Shown piece after piece: positions 27,289 to 35,651 of a DNA stretch of 64,000 bases. This DNA is from an uncultured Prevotellaceae bacterium (GTDB lineage: Bacteria > Bacteroidota > Bacteroidia > Bacteroidales > Bacteroidaceae): NCBI GenBank assembly GCA_900316575.1, contig ONDJ01000002.1:1-64000 (forward strand). Reading direction: 5' to 3'. The translations under genes and the position numbers were made by a program. Position 1 is the first letter of the stretch. Every line of letters begins with the position of its first letter. The notes beneath the pieces are model-generated. The model ran no database searches. It had not been told where the DNA came from and saw only the letters and a program-made list of their open reading frames with translations.

Positions 27289-28512
27289 TTACTCTTTTTC
27301 TTTTGTCAAGAAGCGAATAGGATACCACACACTGATTACGCCCGTGGCAACAGCCGTAACAAGAATAAGTAGGATATCAAGAAATTGCACGCTAACGGGG
27401 TATGCATCAATAATAAAATTACCTTGTTCGCCGCCAAGCTTGAGCAAACCAAAATGCTCTTGCAACAAGCAAACTACGGCTCCAAGAACCACGCCTATAA
27501 CCGCTCCTGTAATGCAAATGAGCATTCCTTCGTAGAAGAAGATTTGGCGAATTTGGCTCATCCGTGCTCCCATATTGCGCAGGGTGGCTGCATCGGCGCG
27601 CTTATCGATGATAAGCATAGAGACGGCTCCTATGATATTGAAGGTGGCTATCAATACGATGAAAGCCAAAAAGGCATAAGCCACGAACTTTTCTATGTTC
27701 ATGATGCGGAAGGTCTCTTCCTGCTGCTCTGTACGATTGAGTACGCGAAAGCGATCAGCACACATTTGCTGCAACTCGGACTGGACGCTCTGGACGTTCT
27801 TGCCCTTAAGCTTTAGCTCAAGCGATGTCACTTTGTCGTATTGCTCATAGAGGTCTTGAGCGAACTTCAGTGGGACGATCATAATGTTTTCGTCGTATTT
27901 ACGCTGCTTCACTTGGAAGGCATTGCCCGATGAACATATTTTGTCGAATGTAAAACTCTCGGCGGGGTTTGCCATATTGATGCGCTCTCCACGCCTTGGG
28001 GCATAAACATAGGGCGCGCCGTAGTCAATACTCCCCATTGCTGCAGCGAGGCCAATGCCTGGTGTGCCATAGTTGATACCTGCGCGAGTGAGGATGAGCT
28101 TGTCAGTATTTTCGCCAAGGAGAATACTGTCGATACCTGTGGTCTGAGCGTAGTTGTCGCCTACGCCCTTGAGGGTAAAAACGAGGGGTTTTCCTTTGGG
28201 GAGGATGAGGGCTTCGCTGCTAAGGCAAAACGTGGCACTTTCCACGCCAGGATGTTTGAAGATAGCGACCAAAATGGGGTCGTTCTCTTGCACAAACTTT
28301 TCACCGGTTGGCACTACGAGCAATTCAGGGTCCATGGCCGTGAACAATCCTCCGATGAGTTCACGAAACCCGTTGAACACACTGAGTGTAACTACCAGTG
28401 CCAGACAAGATACTGCCACACCGCCCGCAGAGATAGCTGAAATCAAATGGATGAACCCCACCTTTCGAGGAGAGAAGAGATACCTGCGCGCTATGAAAAA
28501 CGAGAAAGACAT
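27289..28512 (-). CDS. LolC/LolE-type ABC transporter permease
   Basis: This 407-residue FtsX-like permease belongs to the group that releases lipoproteins from the inner membrane together with LolD. It has an N-terminal membrane segment (SFFIARRYLFSPRKVGFIHLISAISAGGVAVSCLALVVTLSVFNG), a large periplasmic domain and three C-terminal membrane segments. ATG 28512 fits the family (MSFSFFIARRYLF); the upstream TTG at 28527 lies in a palindromic repeat. The matching LolD ATPase is found 18 kb away at 46.6 kb. It lies between rbfA and lrp. Confidence 0.88.
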   Translation of the reverse strand: MSFSFFIARRYLFSPRKVGFIHLISAISAGGVAVSCLALVVTLSVFNGFRELIGGLFTAMDPELLVVPTGEKFVQENDPILVAIFKHPGVESATFCLSSEALILPKGKPLVFTLKGVGDNYAQTTGIDSILLGENTDKLILTRAGINYGTPGIGLAAAMGSIDYGAPYVYAPRRGERINMANPAESFTFDKICSSGNAFQVKQRKYDENIMIVPLKFAQDLYEQYDKVTSLELKLKGKNVQSVQSELQQMCADRFRVLNRTEQQEETFRIMNIEKFVAYAFLAFIVLIATFNIIGAVSMLIIDKRADAATLRNMGARMSQIRQIFFYEGMLICITGAVIGVVLGAVVCLLQEHFGLLKLGGEQGNFIIDAYPVSVQFLDILLILVTAVATGVISVWYPIRFLTKEKE

Positions 28513-28517
28513 ACGAG

Positions 28518-28589
28518 TATTTGACAATTGGACTATTTACAATTATGCAGACGCTTGAAGCGCAGTGGTAAATTGTAAATGGTCAAATA
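28518..28589. repeat. Palindromic element, copy 1
   Basis: TATTTGAC (28518-28525) pairs with GTCAAATA (28582-28589), and TTTACAATT (28536-28544) with AATTGTAAA (28571-28579). The centre holds CGCTTGAAGCG. A related element with the words TTTGACCATTTAC and TTGGAC lies at 35193-35269, so this is a dispersed family. No T-tract, so not a clear terminator. Confidence 0.65.
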
Positions 28590-28599
28590 GTCAGATCCT

Positions 28600-28935
28600 T
28601 TATCCTTTTAGGAGTTCGTCGATATGGTCTATATAGTCTAATGAGTCGTCGATAAAGAAGCGTAGTTCGGGAATGATGCGTAACTGTTTTCCACACCGCC
28701 TTCCTAATTCATAGCGCACACTCTTGATGTTGGCTGTGATATTCTTGAGGATTTCTTCGCCTCGCTCGGAGGGAAAGATTGAAAGATAGGATCGGCAAAC
28801 ACTGAGGTCGGGACTGATATAGACCTTGCTTACACTAACAATAATGCCGCGCGTTTGCGCTGTTTGCAGTCGGAAGATATCACTGAGCTCTTTTTGGATA
28901 AGGCGTTCTATGCGTCGTTGGCGTGTAGTTTCCAT
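28600..28935 (-). CDS. rbfA: Ribosome-binding factor A
   Basis: RbfA binds the 30S subunit during late maturation and cold adaptation. The 111-residue protein has the KH-like fold signature: RIERLIQKELSDIF, VSVSKVYISPDLSVCRSYLSIF, IKSVRYELGRRCGKQLRIIPELRFFIDDSLDYIDHIDELL. Length and motifs are typical. It lies 11 nt after ilvA and is followed by the LolC/E permease, an order common in Bacteroidales. Confidence 0.95.
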   Translation of the reverse strand: METTRQRRIERLIQKELSDIFRLQTAQTRGIIVSVSKVYISPDLSVCRSYLSIFPSERGEEILKNITANIKSVRYELGRRCGKQLRIIPELRFFIDDSLDYIDHIDELLKG

Positions 28936-28946
28936 AAAAAAATCTG

Positions 28947-30158
28947 TTAGTTTGCGGCACGTGTGTCAAGAATGGTATAGCCTGCTTGGGTAATGCCCTG
29001 CTGAATGTCGGATATATGTTGTCGGTTGCGCGTTTCGAGCACCATGCGCAGATTGCACGAATTAACGTCGGGACTCTCGCCGTTGCGCTCGTGGTGAAGC
29101 GAAATGATGTTGGCACCGAAACGAACAATGACTTTCGACAAGCCTAAGAGCGAACCAGGACGATCGGGCAATTCAATAAGCATCTCAACGGTGCGTCCGC
29201 TCTTCATCAAACCGCGATTGATGACGCGACTAAGTATGGTTACGTCAATGTTTCCTCCACTGACCACGCAACATACTTTTTTCCCTTCGATAGGATATTT
29301 GTTGAACATCGCTGCTGCTACACTGACGGCTCCCGCCCCTTCGGAAGTCAGTTTATGGTGCTCTATCAAAGCAAGTATGGCTGCACAGATTTCGTCTTCG
29401 CTCACCGTTACAATTTCATCGAGATACTGATTGCAAAGGTCAAAGGTATGTTTTCCAGGCTCCTTCACAGCAATGCCATCGGCAATGGTAAGTACATCGG
29501 GAAGTTGAACGATTTCGCCACACTTCACACTCTCCTGCATTCCGGCTGCTCCAGCGGCTTGTACGCCTATGACTTTTATGGTGGGTTTGAGTGTCTTGAG
29601 TGCATAGGCTGTTCCAGCGGCTAAGCCGCCACCGCCGATGGGAACAAACACAACGTCTAACTCGGGATGTTCATCAAGGATTTCCATGCCTATAGTCCCC
29701 TGCCCAGCAATGACCAATTCGTCGTCAAAAGGATGGATAAAGGTCATACCTGTCTCTTTTTCCAACTCAAGGGCACGTTTGTAGGCATCGTCGTAAACAC
29801 CTGGAACGAGCTCGACTTCTGCTCCAAGGTCGCGCGTAGCCTCTACTTTGGAGATCGGTGCGCCTTCGGGCATACAGATTAGAGCCTTGATGCCCAGCCT
29901 ACGTGCTGCCAAGGCTACACCCTGAGCATGGTTGCCAGCCGAACAAGCCAACACGCCCCGTTCGCGCTCTTCGTCAGTGAGTTGTGAGATTTTGAAGCCT
30001 GCCCCGCGTACTTTGAAAGAGCCCGTTACTTGCAGGTTCTCTGGTTTAAGATAGAGCTCCGAACTCCTAAGGAGTTTGTCGGTCTTTATCAGCGCTGTGG
30101 GCCGTATCATTTGGCTGAGCACGGTGCGCGCCTTGTAGATGATGTCAAGTGTAAGCAC
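28947..30158 (-). CDS. ilvA: Threonine ammonia-lyase
   Basis: This PLP enzyme converts threonine to 2-oxobutyrate, the first step of isoleucine synthesis or of threonine breakdown. PLP lysine lies in GSFKVRGAG; the PLP phosphate loop is PIGGGGLAAGTAY, and SAGNHAQGVA is the Asn loop. A C-terminal ACT-like domain (VEMLIELPDRPGSLLGLSKVIVRFGANIISLHHERNG) replaces the two regulatory domains of E. coli IlvA, as in the shorter 400-residue type. The start is GTG at 30158 (LTLDIIYKARTVL), which matches homologues. rbfA follows by 11 nt. Confidence 0.94.
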   Translation of the reverse strand: MLTLDIIYKARTVLSQMIRPTALIKTDKLLRSSELYLKPENLQVTGSFKVRGAGFKISQLTDEERERGVLACSAGNHAQGVALAARRLGIKALICMPEGAPISKVEATRDLGAEVELVPGVYDDAYKRALELEKETGMTFIHPFDDELVIAGQGTIGMEILDEHPELDVVFVPIGGGGLAAGTAYALKTLKPTIKVIGVQAAGAAGMQESVKCGEIVQLPDVLTIADGIAVKEPGKHTFDLCNQYLDEIVTVSEDEICAAILALIEHHKLTSEGAGAVSVAAAMFNKYPIEGKKVCCVVSGGNIDVTILSRVINRGLMKSGRTVEMLIELPDRPGSLLGLSKVIVRFGANIISLHHERNGESPDVNSCNLRMVLETRNRQHISDIQQGITQAGYTILDTRAAN

Positions 30159-30323
30159 GTTGGTATAATAATAAAAGTTTAAAGGTTATAGAGCTTAAAG
30201 CAAAGTTTAGAGATCAAAGTTTGCGGTTGTTATTTACAAGGATGTTTGTTCGCCGGTGTGACATCTGGCTCCCTGGACACTACAACGGTTTCTTTAACCA
30301 ATAAACTTTAACCTTATTCCATT

Positions 30324-31220
30324 TTAGAAGTTAAGTGTATAGAGATAAAGGACAGATGCAGGAATGGCAAGCAGGGCTGAGTCGAAGCGGTCGAGCACTC
30401 CGCCATGCCCAGGCAGGAGATTTCCACTATCTTTCAACCCAAGCTGGCGTTTGAAGAGGCTTTCTACCAAGTCGCCCCACGTGCCAAACACACAAACGAC
30501 TAAGCCTAATCCTATCCATCCTAATAATGTTTGCATCAAGGGCGACAATCCGCCAAGCATTCCACCATGGCGCACGGGCATTGCTGTTGGAAAGAAATGC
30601 CACAACGCAACGGCTACCAGCAACACCAACATACCGCCGCCTATGCTGCCCACCCATGACTTCTTGGGTGAGATGCGCGGAAAGAGCTTTGCAGGAAAGC
30701 GTTTGCTGAGCATACTGCCAAATAGATAGGCTCCTGTGTCGTTAGCCCAAAGAAAGATAAACACGCTCAGGGGTAACACCCAGCTATAAGCCGTTTGGCC
30801 TGCCTGACGGTTGAAGATGAACGCAAGGACACAAAGTGTGCTCAACGGCAAAGCAATGTATAGTTGCGAAGCAAAAGCTAAGACCCAGTTCTTCAGAGGG
30901 TTTTCTGCGCGCAAATAAAGTTCGCTGATGAGCAGATAGAGAATTGAGATGAGATAAGGAATAAAGGCTCGCGGTGGCACCATGTCGGCGCAGTAGCCAG
31001 CAAAGGCCACAAAGAGAAATACGCCCGCCATCGTATTGATGAGCCTATTCACTTGTGCCCCATAGTGATTGTTTACATTGGTAGCAAACTCCCATAATGC
31101 AGCCGCTGTGATGGCTGCAAACAGCAATGAAAAAGTCATAGGACCGCCCAATAAGCCACCTACAAGAATGGCTACAAAAAGGATCCCGGTCAATGTGCGC
31201 ACTACGAGATTATTCATCAT
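30324..31220 (-). CDS. cdsA: Phosphatidate cytidylyltransferase
   Basis: CdsA makes CDP-diacylglycerol from phosphatidic acid and CTP, the branch point of phospholipid synthesis. The 298-residue protein has about eight membrane segments and ends with the family signature in GDLVESLFKRQLGLKDSGNLLPGHGGVLDRFDS, which holds the catalytic Asp residues. Two adjacent ATGs (31220 and 31217) are possible starts. It begins 2 nt after the ftsH stop, in the rsfS-ftsH-cdsA operon that is standard in the order. Confidence 0.95.
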   Translation of the reverse strand: MMNNLVVRTLTGILFVAILVGGLLGGPMTFSLLFAAITAAALWEFATNVNNHYGAQVNRLINTMAGVFLFVAFAGYCADMVPPRAFIPYLISILYLLISELYLRAENPLKNWVLAFASQLYIALPLSTLCVLAFIFNRQAGQTAYSWVLPLSVFIFLWANDTGAYLFGSMLSKRFPAKLFPRISPKKSWVGSIGGGMLVLLVAVALWHFFPTAMPVRHGGMLGGLSPLMQTLLGWIGLGLVVCVFGTWGDLVESLFKRQLGLKDSGNLLPGHGGVLDRFDSALLAIPASVLYLYTLNF

Positions 31221-31222
31221 CT

Positions 31223-33292
31223 TTATGATTTAGTCTGCTCAGCTGTTTCGTCGTGATGTTCCGTCTCTACGTCCGATGAGACGCTTGTTACTGCATCTGG
31301 CGAAGTGGCATTGTCGCCTTCGGTTTCGGCCTGCTCGTCTCTCATCAGTTCTTCCACGCGACTAATCCACGGACGTTTACCAAAGATGCCCTCTACATCT
31401 TCGGTGAATATCACTTCGCGTTCCTCCAACATGGCTGCCAACTTGTTGTGTCCCTCCTTGTTGTCGGCAAGTATTTGCTTGGCACGCGCATATTGCTCGG
31501 CAATGATGCGCTGCACCTCACTGTCAATCAGTGCGGCAGTCTTGTCGCCATAGGGTTTGTTAAAGGAATACTGCTCGTTGGTATAATAGCAAAGATTAGG
31601 CAGTGCATCGCTCATACCATAGTAGGCCACCATGCTGAAAGCAAGTTTCGTGGCACGCTCTATGTCGCTGAGTGCACCCGAACTGATATGGCCTGTGAAA
31701 ATTTCCTCTGCCGCCCTACCTGCGAGCAACGAACAGAGTTCGTCGAGCATTTGTTCCTTGAGCGTAATGGTTCTTTCTTCTGGTAGATACCATGCGGCTC
31801 CAAGTGCTTGCCCACGGGGCACTATAGTTACCTTAACGAGCGGATTGCCATAGCGTGTGAGCCACGACACAGAGGCATGACCGGCTTCGTGGATGGCAAT
31901 AGCGTGTTTCTCGTCGGCAGTCATCACCTTGCTCTTCTTTTCCAAGCCTCCTATAATGCGGTCAACGGCATCAAGGAAGTCTTGCTTCACCACGGCAGGA
32001 TGGTCGTAGCGAGCGGCTATCAGGGCTGCTTCGTTACAAACATTGGCAATGTCGGCACCGCTGAAACCTGGGGTTTGACGCGCAAGGAAATCTATGTCTA
32101 TGTCGCCGCCGAGTTTTATAGGTTTGAGGTGCACCTCAAAGATAGCTCGGCGCTCTTTCATATCAGGTAGGTCAACGTGGATTTGACGATCGAAACGCCC
32201 AGCACGCAACAAGGCTTTGTCGAGGATTTCCACCCTATTGGTTGCCGCCATGATGATCACACCGCTATTGGTGTCGAAGCCGTCCATCTCGGTGAGCAAC
32301 TGATTGAGCGTGCTCTCGCGTTCGTCGTTGGCCCCTGTAGCCAAATGACTTCCGCGCGCTCTTCCGATGGCATCAATTTCGTCAATAAAGATGATACTCG
32401 GAGCTTTCTCCTTGGCCTGCCGGAACAAGTCGCGCACGCGGCTTGCACCTACGCCAACAAACATCTCCACGAAGTCGGAACCAGCCAGCGAGAAGAATGG
32501 CACATCGGCCTCGCCAGCCACGGCTTTGGCCAAGAGCGTCTTACCCGTTCCCGGAGGACCTACGAGGAGAGCCCCTTTGGGAATTTTTCCGCCGAGGTCA
32601 GTGTACTTTTTAGGGTTCTTCAGGAATTCTACAATCTCTTGCACCTCTTGCTTAGCCCCTTCTTGTCCAGCTACGTCCTTGAAGGTGATGCCCGTGCTGT
32701 TTTGTCCTTTCTCGAAGAGTTTAGCACGGCTCTTGCCTACGCCCATGATGCCGCCGCCCATGCCGCCGCCCATACGACGAAGCACAAACATCCACAACGC
32801 CACCAACACCACGATAGGCAATAAGCTCATCAGCAAGTTCCATAGCATTCCGTTTCCCTTCTTATAAGTCAGAGAAACAGGCTGTCCCGACTCACGAGCT
32901 TTAAGTACCAACGCCTCTACACTCTCCGAAGTTGCATAGTTGGCCGTAATGGTAGGCTCTTTCCCCGTGCGGTCAGTACCCATACCAAAGACAGAGCGAA
33001 TGCTGTCGGGTTTTACGATGAGCGACACGGTGTTTTCGCTCGTATTGGCAACGACCTTGCGCGTGTAGCCCGTCATCACATAGCGCTGAAACTCTGTGAG
33101 GCTCACTTCTTTGTCAATGCCGCCCGAAGAGCTTTGCCCCGTATAGAGCATATAGGCGAGCACACCGATTATAATAATATACACCCACGACAAACTAAAA
33201 CCGGGTGTCTTAGGATTTTTGCCTGCGCCTGTCCCGTTCTTGGGAGATTTAGAAGAAAACAGGCGAGGCTTTTTCTCTTTCTGATTTGCCAT
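31223..33292 (-). CDS. ftsH: ATP-dependent zinc metalloprotease FtsH
   Basis: FtsH degrades damaged or regulatory membrane proteins. The 689 residues contain a charged N terminus, two membrane segments (about 35-50 and 150-170) around a periplasmic domain, an AAA module (Walker [13 protein letters not shown], Walker [15 protein letters not shown] region RAGRFDRQ) and the zinc site HEAGH at 468-472. A Gly/Met-rich linker ([17 protein letters not shown]) precedes the AAA module as usual. The C-terminal 40 residues are acidic and Thr/Ser-rich. It lies between rsfS (26 nt upstream) and cdsA. Confidence 0.97.
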   Translation of the reverse strand: MANQKEKKPRLFSSKSPKNGTGAGKNPKTPGFSLSWVYIIIIGVLAYMLYTGQSSSGGIDKEVSLTEFQRYVMTGYTRKVVANTSENTVSLIVKPDSIRSVFGMGTDRTGKEPTITANYATSESVEALVLKARESGQPVSLTYKKGNGMLWNLLMSLLPIVVLVALWMFVLRRMGGGMGGGIMGVGKSRAKLFEKGQNSTGITFKDVAGQEGAKQEVQEIVEFLKNPKKYTDLGGKIPKGALLVGPPGTGKTLLAKAVAGEADVPFFSLAGSDFVEMFVGVGASRVRDLFRQAKEKAPSIIFIDEIDAIGRARGSHLATGANDERESTLNQLLTEMDGFDTNSGVIIMAATNRVEILDKALLRAGRFDRQIHVDLPDMKERRAIFEVHLKPIKLGGDIDIDFLARQTPGFSGADIANVCNEAALIAARYDHPAVVKQDFLDAVDRIIGGLEKKSKVMTADEKHAIAIHEAGHASVSWLTRYGNPLVKVTIVPRGQALGAAWYLPEERTITLKEQMLDELCSLLAGRAAEEIFTGHISSGALSDIERATKLAFSMVAYYGMSDALPNLCYYTNEQYSFNKPYGDKTAALIDSEVQRIIAEQYARAKQILADNKEGHNKLAAMLEEREVIFTEDVEGIFGKRPWISRVEELMRDEQAETEGDNATSPDAVTSVSSDVETEHHDETAEQTKS

Positions 33293-33318
33293 AAAGGTAT
33301 TCTAACCTGCTAAAAAAA

Positions 33319-33678
33319 TCACAATTCATCGGGCAGATGCTCTATATTGGCATCGTCCCAAAGATGTTCTAAGTCGTAGTAGTCGCGCGGTTCGGGCAAG
33401 AAAACGTGCACCATCACAGTGCCATAATCCATAGCCACCCATTCCGCATTTTCGCGTCCACAGATAGCCGCGGGCTTCTCGCCAGCCTGCTTGCGAGCAA
33501 ATTCTTCAATAGAATCAACTACTGCATCTACTTGCTGAGGAGAGCCAGCAGTGCAGAGCACAAAGGTTTTACACGGAGCAGTTTCTATTGTCGATAAATC
33601 TGCAATGACGATATCTCTGCCTTTCTTTTCACGAATACCAGCCACAATGGCCGTTGTAAGTTCTTGTATTTTATCCAT
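33319..33678 (-). CDS. rsfS: Ribosomal silencing factor
   Basis: RsfS binds protein L14 of the 50S subunit and blocks subunit joining in starved cells. The 119-residue protein has the family marks KKGRDIVIADLS, FVLCTAGSPQQVDAVVDSIEE, EWVAMDYGTVMVHVF and a closing YYDLEHLWDDANIEHLP. It begins the rsfS-ftsH-cdsA operon. Its -7 box TATCTTTG (33703-33696, minus) lies 17 nt upstream and is part of a dispersed repeat, described separately. Confidence 0.95.
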   Translation of the reverse strand: MDKIQELTTAIVAGIREKKGRDIVIADLSTIETAPCKTFVLCTAGSPQQVDAVVDSIEEFARKQAGEKPAAICGRENAEWVAMDYGTVMVHVFLPEPRDYYDLEHLWDDANIEHLPDEL

Positions 33679-33690
33679 AAAGCACTATTT

Positions 33691-33783
33691 CGGTGCAAAG
33701 ATAGTGCAAGGCGAGCGCAGTGAAAAGGAAAAACAGCATGTTTTTAATTTTCATTGCCGAGCCGCAGCCTATCTTCGCGAAGC
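33691..33783 (-). promoter_or_regulatory. Promoter-bearing repeat, copy A (rsfS)
   Basis: Read on the minus strand this 93-bp element starts GCTTCGCGAAGATAGGCTGCGG, passes GCTCGGCAATG, an A/T-rich middle, CACTGCGCTCGCC and TTGCACTATCTTTGCACC, and ends at the promoter of rsfS. TATCTTTG (33703-33696) is the -7 box, with TTTT at the -33 distance (19 nt spacer). A second full-length copy is at 42898-42989 and a diverged one at 45625-45714, each feeding another gene. Confidence 0.8.
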
Positions 33784-33860
33784 AAAGTGTGCAAGGCGAG
33801 CGTAATTTTCATTGCCGAGCCGCAGCCTATCTTCGCGAAGCAAAGTGTGCAAGGCGAGCG
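33745..33860. repeat. Two tandem 58-bp repeat units
   Basis: The 58 bases 33745-33802 recur exactly at 33803-33860 (TAATTTTCATTGCCGAGCCG... to ...GCAAGGCGAGCG). They are pieces of the same element as copy A; the second unit joins on without the 27-bp segment between. From 33861 the CAGTGAAAAGGAAAAACAGC segment found at 33718 appears again. A further copy with changes is at 34200-34247. This points to recent duplication within the element. Confidence 0.9.
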
Positions 33861-33929
33861 CAGTGAAAAGGAAAAACAGCATGTTTTTTAACCCAAATCG
33901 ATCATTAGAGATTTGAGTTTACTCGCTTC

Positions 33930-34016
33930 AAACAAAGTGTTTGAAAGCCCCAAACAAAGTGTTTGAAAGCCTTAAACAAAGTGTTTGAAAGCCCCAAACA
34001 AAATGTATACTCGCTT
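33930..34016. repeat. 22-bp tandem repeat
   Basis: Units of AAACAAAGTGTTTGAAAGCC plus two bases start at 33930, 33952 and 33974, with a partial, changed unit at 33996. Each unit holds the small palindrome CAAAC-AAAGT-GTTTG. The array is flanked by ACTCGCTTC (33921 and 34009) and, further out, AACCCAAATCG followed by TCATTAGA on both sides. No function is evident. Confidence 0.85.
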
Positions 34017-34199
34017 CAACCCAAATCGTTCATTAGACCACTAAAATGCGTGGCCAAACTCATAACTAATTGATAGTAATATGTTCGTAAGTTGAATTTT
34101 TTAATGGCGATCATTAGAAAATGCTAATGTCTAATTGCTTATTTACATACTCTTACAAATGCGACCACGAAAAAAATGCTCTAAGGACCGAATTGGGTT

Positions 34200-34247
34200 T
34201 AATTTTCATTGCCGAGCCGCAGGCTATCTTCGCGAAGCAAAGTGCAG
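34200..34247. repeat. Partial copy of the dispersed element
   Basis: TAATTTTCATTGCCGAGCCG and GCTATCTTCGCGAAGCAAAG repeat the 58-bp unit with one change (CAGGCT for CAGCCT), then diverge at GTGCAGGGAG. It lacks the -7 box end. Confidence 0.8.
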
Positions 34248-34465
34248 GGAGCGCAAGCGTCTCGCCTGCCTTGTAGCCGTGCATAGAGCGGCTTTTTTAC
34301 AACAAATATTTCCCTGCCTAGCTCCATCGACCTTCAAAAAGAATACTTTGCCCTACTGCATAGAAATCTATCCGCTAAGCACAAAAAGCTTTCGCAACAC
34401 AGCACTCATTACTAACAGTGAACTGCATTAACGAAAGGCATTTCATGCAAATATGAGCATGATTG

Positions 34466-34495
34466 TTGCGCTTACGAGATCGATGTGTATTTTTG
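34466..34495 (+). promoter_or_regulatory. Promoter of the small lipoprotein operon
   Basis: TTG (34466-34468), a 19-nt spacer and TATTTTTG (34488-34495), 37 nt before ATG 34533. Confidence 0.7.
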
Positions 34496-34532
34496 CAGCA
34501 TCAAGGTCAAATTCAAGCAAAACACTCACCCC

Positions 34533-34853
34533 ATGAAAAGGAAATCTTTTATCCGATTATTTAGCTCAAGCATATTATTAGCAATAGTCTTCAGTGCGGC
34601 GAACGTACTAGTTGCTTGTAACGACAAGGAAGATAGAACGAGCGACTCCGAGAGCCGATACTCGCCCATAGCTGGTTTCGTCAGTAGCGACGAAACCTAT
34701 GACGACGATAGCGAAACGGTTTTCGTCTCGCGCTATGGCGAGTGCTATCACACCCGCCCCTCCTGCGCCGGCAGACACCCCAGCACTACCTCCCTCACTG
34801 CAGCCAAAATGCGTGGCCGCCGAGCATGTATGAAATGTGCACGCGGATTATAA
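34533..34853 (+). CDS. Small lipoprotein with Cys/His zinc-type motif
   Basis: This 106-residue protein has a lipoprotein signal (lipobox LVAC) and an acidic, low-complexity stretch after it (NDKEDRTSDSESRY). The C-terminal 38 residues carry CYHTRPSCAGRHP, a spacer and CMKCARG. The pattern CYHxxxxC...CxxC recurs in many small exported Bacteroidota proteins and looks like a compact zinc-binding module. Function unknown. ATG 34533 fits the promoter; a longer frame from TTG 34485 would begin inside the -7 box. A membrane protein gene follows after 14 nt. Confidence 0.75.
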   Translation: MKRKSFIRLFSSSILLAIVFSAANVLVACNDKEDRTSDSESRYSPIAGFVSSDETYDDDSETVFVSRYGECYHTRPSCAGRHPSTTSLTAAKMRGRRACMKCARGL

Positions 34854-34867
34854 ACGATTAGAAAACA

Positions 34868-35182
34868 ATGAAAACACTCTTCCTCAAAATCATAAGCGGC
34901 GCGATGGCTTTACTGCTCCTCGTGTGCTTGTTGCCCATGCCATACGGGTACTATATACTAATACGGTATGTGGCCTTGGTGGTATTCGCCGTGCTGGCAT
35001 TCAATTACTTCAACCAAGACAAGTCCGCACTCGGCGTAACGTTTGCAGCACTCGCCCTGCTCTTTCAGCCTATCGCAAAGATAGCCCTCGGTAGAACCAT
35101 GTGGAACATCGCCGACATAGCCTGCGCTGTACTTTTGATAGGTCTCCTCATCTACGAGAACAAGATTTCACGCAAAGAATAA
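34868..35182 (+). CDS. DUF6804-like small membrane protein
   Basis: This 104-residue protein has four hydrophobic segments. The phrases LLPMPYGYYILIRYVALVVFA, ALALLFQPIAKIALGRTMWNIADI and the C-terminal basic ENKISRKE match the small four-helix family DUF6804 as I remember it. Function unknown. It is in the same transcript as the lipoprotein 14 nt upstream. Confidence 0.7.
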   Translation: MKTLFLKIISGAMALLLLVCLLPMPYGYYILIRYVALVVFAVLAFNYFNQDKSALGVTFAALALLFQPIAKIALGRTMWNIADIACAVLLIGLLIYENKISRKE

Positions 35183-35192
35183 ACACATTTGA

Positions 35193-35269
35193 CCATTTAC
35201 TATTGGACAATTTATAATTTAGCGAGTACCGAGGGTAACATCTCCGCGAAATCGTCCAATAGTAAATGG
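35193..35269. repeat. Palindromic element, copy 2
   Basis: Perfect 16-bp arms 35193-35208 and 35254-35269 (CCATTTACTATTGGAC / GTCCAATAGTAAATGG) with a 45-nt centre; AAATT words continue the pairing outside. It shares the words TTTGACCATTTAC and TTGGAC with the element at 28518-28589. Confidence 0.75.
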
Positions 35270-35288
35270 CCAAATTATCAAATAGTTG

Positions 35289-35296
35289 TACCTTTG
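35289..35296 (+). promoter_or_regulatory. -7 box next to palindrome copy 2
   Basis: TACCTTTG, 61 nt before ATG 35358, directly after the palindromic element. No -33 box of good fit. Confidence 0.5.
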
Positions 35297-35357
35297 GGCG
35301 TTAATCTTCGAATTGATGTCCACGGTGCGGGATTTCTAACCTTAATTCATCACAGAC

Positions 35358-35624
35358 ATGATTACTCGCATACTCATTTCCATCATAGTCTATTGTCTTG
35401 CAGGTTGGCTCTTTTGCGACATAGACCCTACCAATCACTATGAATGGTATCACGGCATTTGGCACGGCCTTTTCTTCGTGGCCAACTTTGTGCGCAGTTT
35501 CTTTATGGACTGCGTCTATAAAGCCTCTGACTACACCACAGCCTACAATGTTTTTTATTGGATTTTTAGCATTTCGTCAGTGCTTGGCGCATTAGGAGGC
35601 GGTGCTGGTAGTCGGCAAGATTAG
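35358..35624 (+). CDS. Small hypothetical membrane protein
   Basis: This 88-residue protein has three hydrophobic segments: residues 1-19, a central WHGLFFVANFVRSFFM and VFYWIFSISSVLGALGG. The conserved-looking motif GIWHGLFFVANFVRSFF lies between them. I do not recognise a named family. It is 27 nt before a large TPR gene and may be cotranscribed with it. Confidence 0.6.
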   Translation: MITRILISIIVYCLAGWLFCDIDPTNHYEWYHGIWHGLFFVANFVRSFFMDCVYKASDYTTAYNVFYWIFSISSVLGALGGGAGSRQD

Positions 35625-35651
35625 TTACAAACTCATAAACTCACATACGCT

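Larger units (their letters stand above)
33679..34532. other. 854-bp repeat-rich gap
   Basis: Between divergent rsfS and a lipoprotein gene. It contains the promoter-bearing repeat copy A, tandem 58-bp units (33745-33860), a 22-bp tandem repeat (33930-34016) flanked by direct repeats of AACCCAAATCG at 33889 and 34018, another partial repeat copy (34200-34247), and a plus-strand promoter at 34466-34495. A 98-codon frame at 34135-34431 runs through repeat sequence and is not believed to be a gene. Confidence 0.7.

Noticed and set aside
30159-30323. Inverted repeat between ilvA and cdsA
   Set aside because: AAAGTTTAAAGG and AACTTTAACC look complementary at a glance, but the pairing breaks after a few bases.
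33930-34016. CRISPR-like array
   Set aside because: Units are contiguous with no spacers, and no cas genes are present.
34135-34431. 98-codon frame in the repeat-rich gap
   Set aside because: It is built largely from the dispersed repeat (the same frame text appears in the other copies) and has no promoter or family features.
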